Part shown: positions 60,994 through 64,000 of the stretch, piece by piece
Position numbering within the stretch: the stretch's first letter is position 1
How the letters are laid out: every line of letters starts with the position of its first letter
NCBI GenBank assembly: GCA_047639315.1
Contig: JBLINQ010000003.1
Coordinates: 1-64,000, forward strand
DNA length: 64,000 nt
Origin: S139-23 sp047639315
GTDB taxonomy: Bacteria > Planctomycetota > GCA-002687715 > DRQF01
Direction: 5' to 3'
Notes under the pieces: model-generated
Seen by the model: only the letters and a program-made list of their open reading frames with translations
The model's database searches: none
What the model was told of the DNA's origin: nothing
Translations under genes and position numbers: made by a program

Positions 60994-61671
60994 ATGAGTG
61001 ACGACACATCAGGGTTTATTCCCCTTGAACACAAGCGACTCGAGCCAAAGGAAATGGAAGCTCAAGGCGAGGCCTTTCTGCAAGACTTGGACTCTCGGAG
61101 GAGCGTTCGCTTTTTCTCGGATCAACCGGTTCCTAAGCGTCTCATCGAACTTGCCATTGAAGCTGCCAGCACCGCCCCCAGCGGCGCTCATATGCAGCCA
61201 TGGACCTTCGTGGCGATCTCCGATGCCAATATCAAACGTGAGATCCGCATCGCCGCCGAAAAGGAAGAGTATATTTCCTATGAAGGCGGCCGCATGAAAG
61301 AAGAGTGGCTGAGAGACTTAGCCCCACTCGGGACCGATTGGCACAAGCCATTCTTAGAGACCGTCCCTTGGATTGTTGTCTTGATGGCACAGCGGCGCGG
61401 CAAGACGGAAGAGGGCAACATTAAGAAGCACTATTATGTGCAAGAGAGTGTTGGCATTGCTGCTGGTTTGTTTATTGCAGCGCTTCACAAGATGGGGCTT
61501 TGCACCCTCACTCATACACCAAGCCCGATGGCCTTCTTGCAAGAGATCCTTGAACGGCCGAAGAACGAAGTGCCATTCATTCTTTTCCCCATCGGCTTTC
61601 CCACCGACGACTGTGTCGTGCCCGACTTAAAACGCAAGCCTCTCGATGACGTGAGTGTTTGGTTCGAGTGA
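60994..61671 (+). CDS. Iodotyrosine-deiodinase-type nitroreductase (FMN enzyme)
   Basis: The ATG at 60994 is preceded by a promoter with no room for a leader; the longer frame upstream runs through the terminator. The 225-aa protein has the nitroreductase start RRSVRFFSDQPV near residue 35 (FMN phosphate-binding Arg-Arg-Ser) and the deiodinase marks STAPSGAHMQPWTF near 60 and the closing VPDLKRKPLD. The active-site lid keeps the three residues that hold the amino-acid part of iodotyrosine in animal enzymes: Glu92, Tyr96 and Lys118. A halotyrosine dehalogenase or related FMN reductase is therefore likely. It stands alone, convergent with glcF. Confidence 0.85.
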   Translation: MSDDTSGFIPLEHKRLEPKEMEAQGEAFLQDLDSRRSVRFFSDQPVPKRLIELAIEAASTAPSGAHMQPWTFVAISDANIKREIRIAAEKEEYISYEGGRMKEEWLRDLAPLGTDWHKPFLETVPWIVVLMAQRRGKTEEGNIKKHYYVQESVGIAAGLFIAALHKMGLCTLTHTPSPMAFLQEILERPKNEVPFILFPIGFPTDDCVVPDLKRKPLDDVSVWFE

Positions 61672-61711
61672 GTGACGCCGATTTCTTGTTGAAGTTCCGC
61701 CGACCAAGCAC

Positions 61712-62977
61712 TCAGAGCAAAGAGACCGGATGTCGCACTTCGACATCAAGGCCGCGCCCTGCGATCCCTTTTTGCCATTGCATCAGGCATCCCGGGTTGC
61801 CGGTGAGAAGGACCTTGGCGCCACTGCGCTCAAGGTCGTCCAACTTTTCCTCAAGAATCGCGTCGCTCATTTCCGGTTGGGTAAGATTGTAGATTCCTGC
61901 GGCGCCGCAGCATCGGTCAAAACCATCCAAGGGAACCACGTCCAAATCAGGAATACGATTGATGACGGCAAGTGGTCCGGTCTGACATCCTTGGGCATGG
62001 TGTAAATGGCAGGGTGCATCGTAGCAGACCGGCCCCAGGTCTTGACCACCTCGTGGGGTGAGATCTTCGCGAGCGAAGAGCTCCAGGATATCGATGACCT
62101 TGGCGGAAACTTTTTTGGCCTGGGCTGACTCCGGGTCACTGGCAAACCACTCGGCGTATTCAGCCATGGCCGCGCCACAGCCAGCCGAGTTGAAAACAAT
62201 CCAGTCGACATCGGAGGTGAGGAAGCTCTCGATGTTTTGACGCGCAAGTTTCTTGGCGCTGTCTTGATCTCCGGCATGGATATGAAGGGCACCACAACAG
62301 GTTTGTGATTTTGGCACCACGACGTCGTAGCCCTGAGCCACAAGAGCATCCACTGTTTGCCGGTTTGTGTCACCAAATAATTCTGGCATCACGCACCCAG
62401 CAAGAAAGCCAACACGCCCGCGTTTGGCCGTCGTTGCTTCTGTCAGTTCAGGAAGAGGGCGCCGGTCTTTTTTTGCCGGCACAACAGGAACAGTGGCTTC
62501 CATTCGACGGAGTGTCGCAGGCAAGATGCGATTGATGCCGAGGCCATGAACGGCTTTTCTGATGCCCCAATGCGTGTAGCACCGCGTCATCGTTGCGGCG
62601 ATGGACATCCACCTTCTACTTGGCAAGACTCGCTTCAGCATGAAGGCTTCGAATGAACGTCCGAGAAATCCTCGTTTCGATTTCGTGTGGATCTCGTGCC
62701 GCGTGATTTCCATCATGGCACCAAACTGCACAGCCGATGGACAGGTTGATTCACACGCCCGACAAAGAAGACAGAGCTCCATGGGCTCTTTAACTCCGTC
62801 GTCAATTTGAAGCTCGCCTTCGGCCAGGGCGCGCATGAGAGAGATGCGTCCTCGTGGGCCGTCAATCTCATTGCCCGTGACTTGATAGGTCGGGCAGGCC
62901 GACAAGCAAAGACCGCAATGAATGCAGTCGAGACTTTTCTCATAACGCAGGAGGAGTTCTTTGGCTCGATCTTCCAT
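61712..62977 (-). CDS. glcF: Glycolate oxidase iron-sulfur subunit
   Basis: A 421-aa Fe-S protein. Two [4Fe-4S] motifs lie near the N-terminus: CIHCGLCLSACPTY near residue 18 and CLLCRACESTCPSAVQFG near 68. Two CCG-type domains follow (GFLAGCVMPELFGDTN with QTCCGALHIHAGD, then CYDAPCHLHHAQG with DRCCGAAGIYNLTQP). It passes electrons from the flavin subunit during oxidation of glycolate to glyoxylate. The glcE-like gene lies 3 nt upstream on the same strand; glcD is probably beyond the right edge. Confidence 0.95.
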   Translation of the reverse strand: MEDRAKELLLRYEKSLDCIHCGLCLSACPTYQVTGNEIDGPRGRISLMRALAEGELQIDDGVKEPMELCLLCRACESTCPSAVQFGAMMEITRHEIHTKSKRGFLGRSFEAFMLKRVLPSRRWMSIAATMTRCYTHWGIRKAVHGLGINRILPATLRRMEATVPVVPAKKDRRPLPELTEATTAKRGRVGFLAGCVMPELFGDTNRQTVDALVAQGYDVVVPKSQTCCGALHIHAGDQDSAKKLARQNIESFLTSDVDWIVFNSAGCGAAMAEYAEWFASDPESAQAKKVSAKVIDILELFAREDLTPRGGQDLGPVCYDAPCHLHHAQGCQTGPLAVINRIPDLDVVPLDGFDRCCGAAGIYNLTQPEMSDAILEEKLDDLERSGAKVLLTGNPGCLMQWQKGIAGRGLDVEVRHPVSLL

Positions 62978-62980
62978 CGC

Positions 62981-64000
62981 TTAGAAGCTCCCCGCTATTG
63001 GTCGCTTGGGCATGAGAATCCCGACCGGATCGAAGGCGATCTTGATGCGATCACCAATCTTCCTGGCACCCGCTGCCGGGTGCGTGAAGCGGTCCCAACG
63101 CCCTTCGCGGTCACTGAGTTCGTCTGGTAAGGAGGCGACGGCATGATGATCTTCTTCGATCTTCTTGACATCGATTTCTGTGATTTCTTGGCTCAGATCG
63201 AAGGCCCGCGAGCAAGTGAAATCAATGCTCGCTCTTTGCATATCAACGACCAGTCCCCAGCTATGATCTGATTGCTCAACAGGGAGCTCTGCCGTGGCCA
63301 AGCTGACACGACTCGGAGGTAGGGTCAGCTTCAAGTGAAAAGGTTGGCTGGAAGGAAATTGACAGACTTCCTGCCATAAGGCCCTGCTCTCTTCCCCTTC
63401 GAGTTGATCAACAGGACAGTCAAAGTGGACTAAAGATTCACCTAACTGCACGATCGAATCAGAACTGCCTTCGGCTCGAACGAAGATGAGCGGACCACCA
63501 TCTTGATCATGCAGTGCCGCTCCCGCGACAACAACGATGGCTGTCAAGACGTGCAGGCTCTGACGCAACGCCATGGCAACTTCGAAACTGCGCTCGATGG
63601 TTTTTGTTTGGAGGACAAAGGTGGCTTCTCTGGGAGGCTGAGGCCTCAACCGAAAGGTCACCTCTGTAATAATGCCCAAGCTTCCGGCGCTGCCGCAGAG
63701 AAGCCGAACGAAATCGTATCCCGTCACATTCTTGACGACTCGGCCACCACCAACAAGACGGCGTCCATCGCCAGAGAAGGCTTCGATCCCGAGGACTTGC
63801 CCAGCCACGCCACCGTGCGTGTTGGCAATGAAACCGCCAGTTCCCATGCCGACCAATGCACCGACGGTGGTCGTTTCTGGATTTGGCAATTCGACTGTGA
63901 GTCTTTGACCCTGCTTCGCGACAATGCGTTGAATGTCAGCGACCTTCGCTCCAACTTCCACGGTCATGGTGAGGTCGTCGGCGGCATAGGAGATCACTTG
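62981..64000 (-). CDS. glcE: Glycolate oxidase FAD-binding subunit, N-terminus beyond window
   Basis: The frame stays open to the right edge (the last codon is CAA at 64000-63998), so the true start is outside; the GTG at 63997 is not taken as the start because the PCMH-type FAD domain is already under way. The 340 visible residues contain TVEVGAKVADIQRIVAKQGQRL, GTGGFIANTHGGVAGQVLG and VKNVTGYDFVRLLCGSAGSLGIITEVTFRL, typical of the GlcE/GlcD flavin domain. The C-terminal part is short and divergent, as in GlcE. It lies 3 nt before glcF, which fits the usual glcDEF order. Confidence 0.9.
   Translation of the reverse strand, partial: QVISYAADDLTMTVEVGAKVADIQRIVAKQGQRLTVELPNPETTTVGALVGMGTGGFIANTHGGVAGQVLGIEAFSGDGRRLVGGGRVVKNVTGYDFVRLLCGSAGSLGIITEVTFRLRPQPPREATFVLQTKTIERSFEVAMALRQSLHVLTAIVVVAGAALHDQDGGPLIFVRAEGSSDSIVQLGESLVHFDCPVDQLEGEESRALWQEVCQFPSSQPFHLKLTLPPSRVSLATAELPVEQSDHSWGLVVDMQRASIDFTCSRAFDLSQEITEIDVKKIEEDHHAVASLPDELSDREGRWDRFTHPAAGARKIGDRIKIAFDPVGILMPKRPIAGSF

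Noticed and set aside
1..64000. CRISPR arrays, prophage or transposase genes
   Set aside because: No regularly spaced repeats, integrases, transposases or phage structural genes were found on either strand.

Overview
The window looks like a piece of a Planctomycetota chromosome or a close PVC relative. The evidence is indirect: three ECF-type sigma factors, one fused through a membrane helix to carboxypeptidase-regulatory-like repeats; Ser/Thr kinases and FHA proteins; a bacterial MglA GTPase; a HEAT-repeat secreted protein; an oversized signal peptidase I; a YcgN protein; and a monomeric isocitrate dehydrogenase. No rRNA, tRNA, CRISPR array, phage or insertion sequence was seen. The sequence is gene-dense, with moderate G+C by eye.

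Layout. 1-9.5 kb: a divergent pair for amino-acid synthesis (LeuA-like enzyme, aspartokinase); a GAF histidine kinase; a TPR protein overlapping a tRNA-queuosine mannosyltransferase-type glycosyltransferase; an unknown 384-aa protein; then mgtE overlapping an amidohydrolase. 9.6-16.4 kb: signal peptidase I with a large insert, an unknown 378-aa protein, an ECF sigma/anti-sigma pair with a secreted basic helical protein, and a TPR-thioredoxin-fold protein. 16.4-22 kb: a degenerate ABC ATPase, a CPBP protease, a left-handed beta-helix protein, and a secreted cyclophilin behind a SurA-like protein. 22-28.8 kb: a large intergenic region with a likely small RNA, then a tightly packed co-directional operon: TPR-Roadblock fusion, Roadblock, MglA with a C-terminal membrane anchor, second Roadblock, orphan NuoE-like [2Fe-2S] protein, ECF sigma, anti-sigma, YcgN-like protein. 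This operon is the best candidate for an undescribed system. 28.8-41 kb: the membrane-tethered sigma factor, a scramblase-like protein, pcnB, icd, an SGNH-like protein, a GT2-TPR glycosyltransferase and a phosphoesterase. 41-52 kb: a phospho-signalling island (FHA protein with an unknown, possibly tubulin-like domain; PP2C phosphatase; kinase with C-terminal FHA; FHA-TM; large periplasmic protein; kinase-pseudokinase) with a GT39-like mannosyltransferase inside it. 52-64 kb: a peptide-binding protein, a PhoR/PhoB-type two-component system behind tandem 11-bp Pho-like boxes, a HEAT-repeat protein, an iodotyrosine-deiodinase-type flavoprotein, and glcF/glcE running off the right edge.

A recurring regulatory trait is a -10-like hexamer ending exactly 6 nt before the start codon of several first genes that lack a Shine-Dalgarno sequence. 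This suggests that leaderless mRNAs are common here, while internal operon genes use good Shine-Dalgarno sites or ATGA/TAATG overlaps. All functional statements come from reading the sequence and from family knowledge; no database search was possible.
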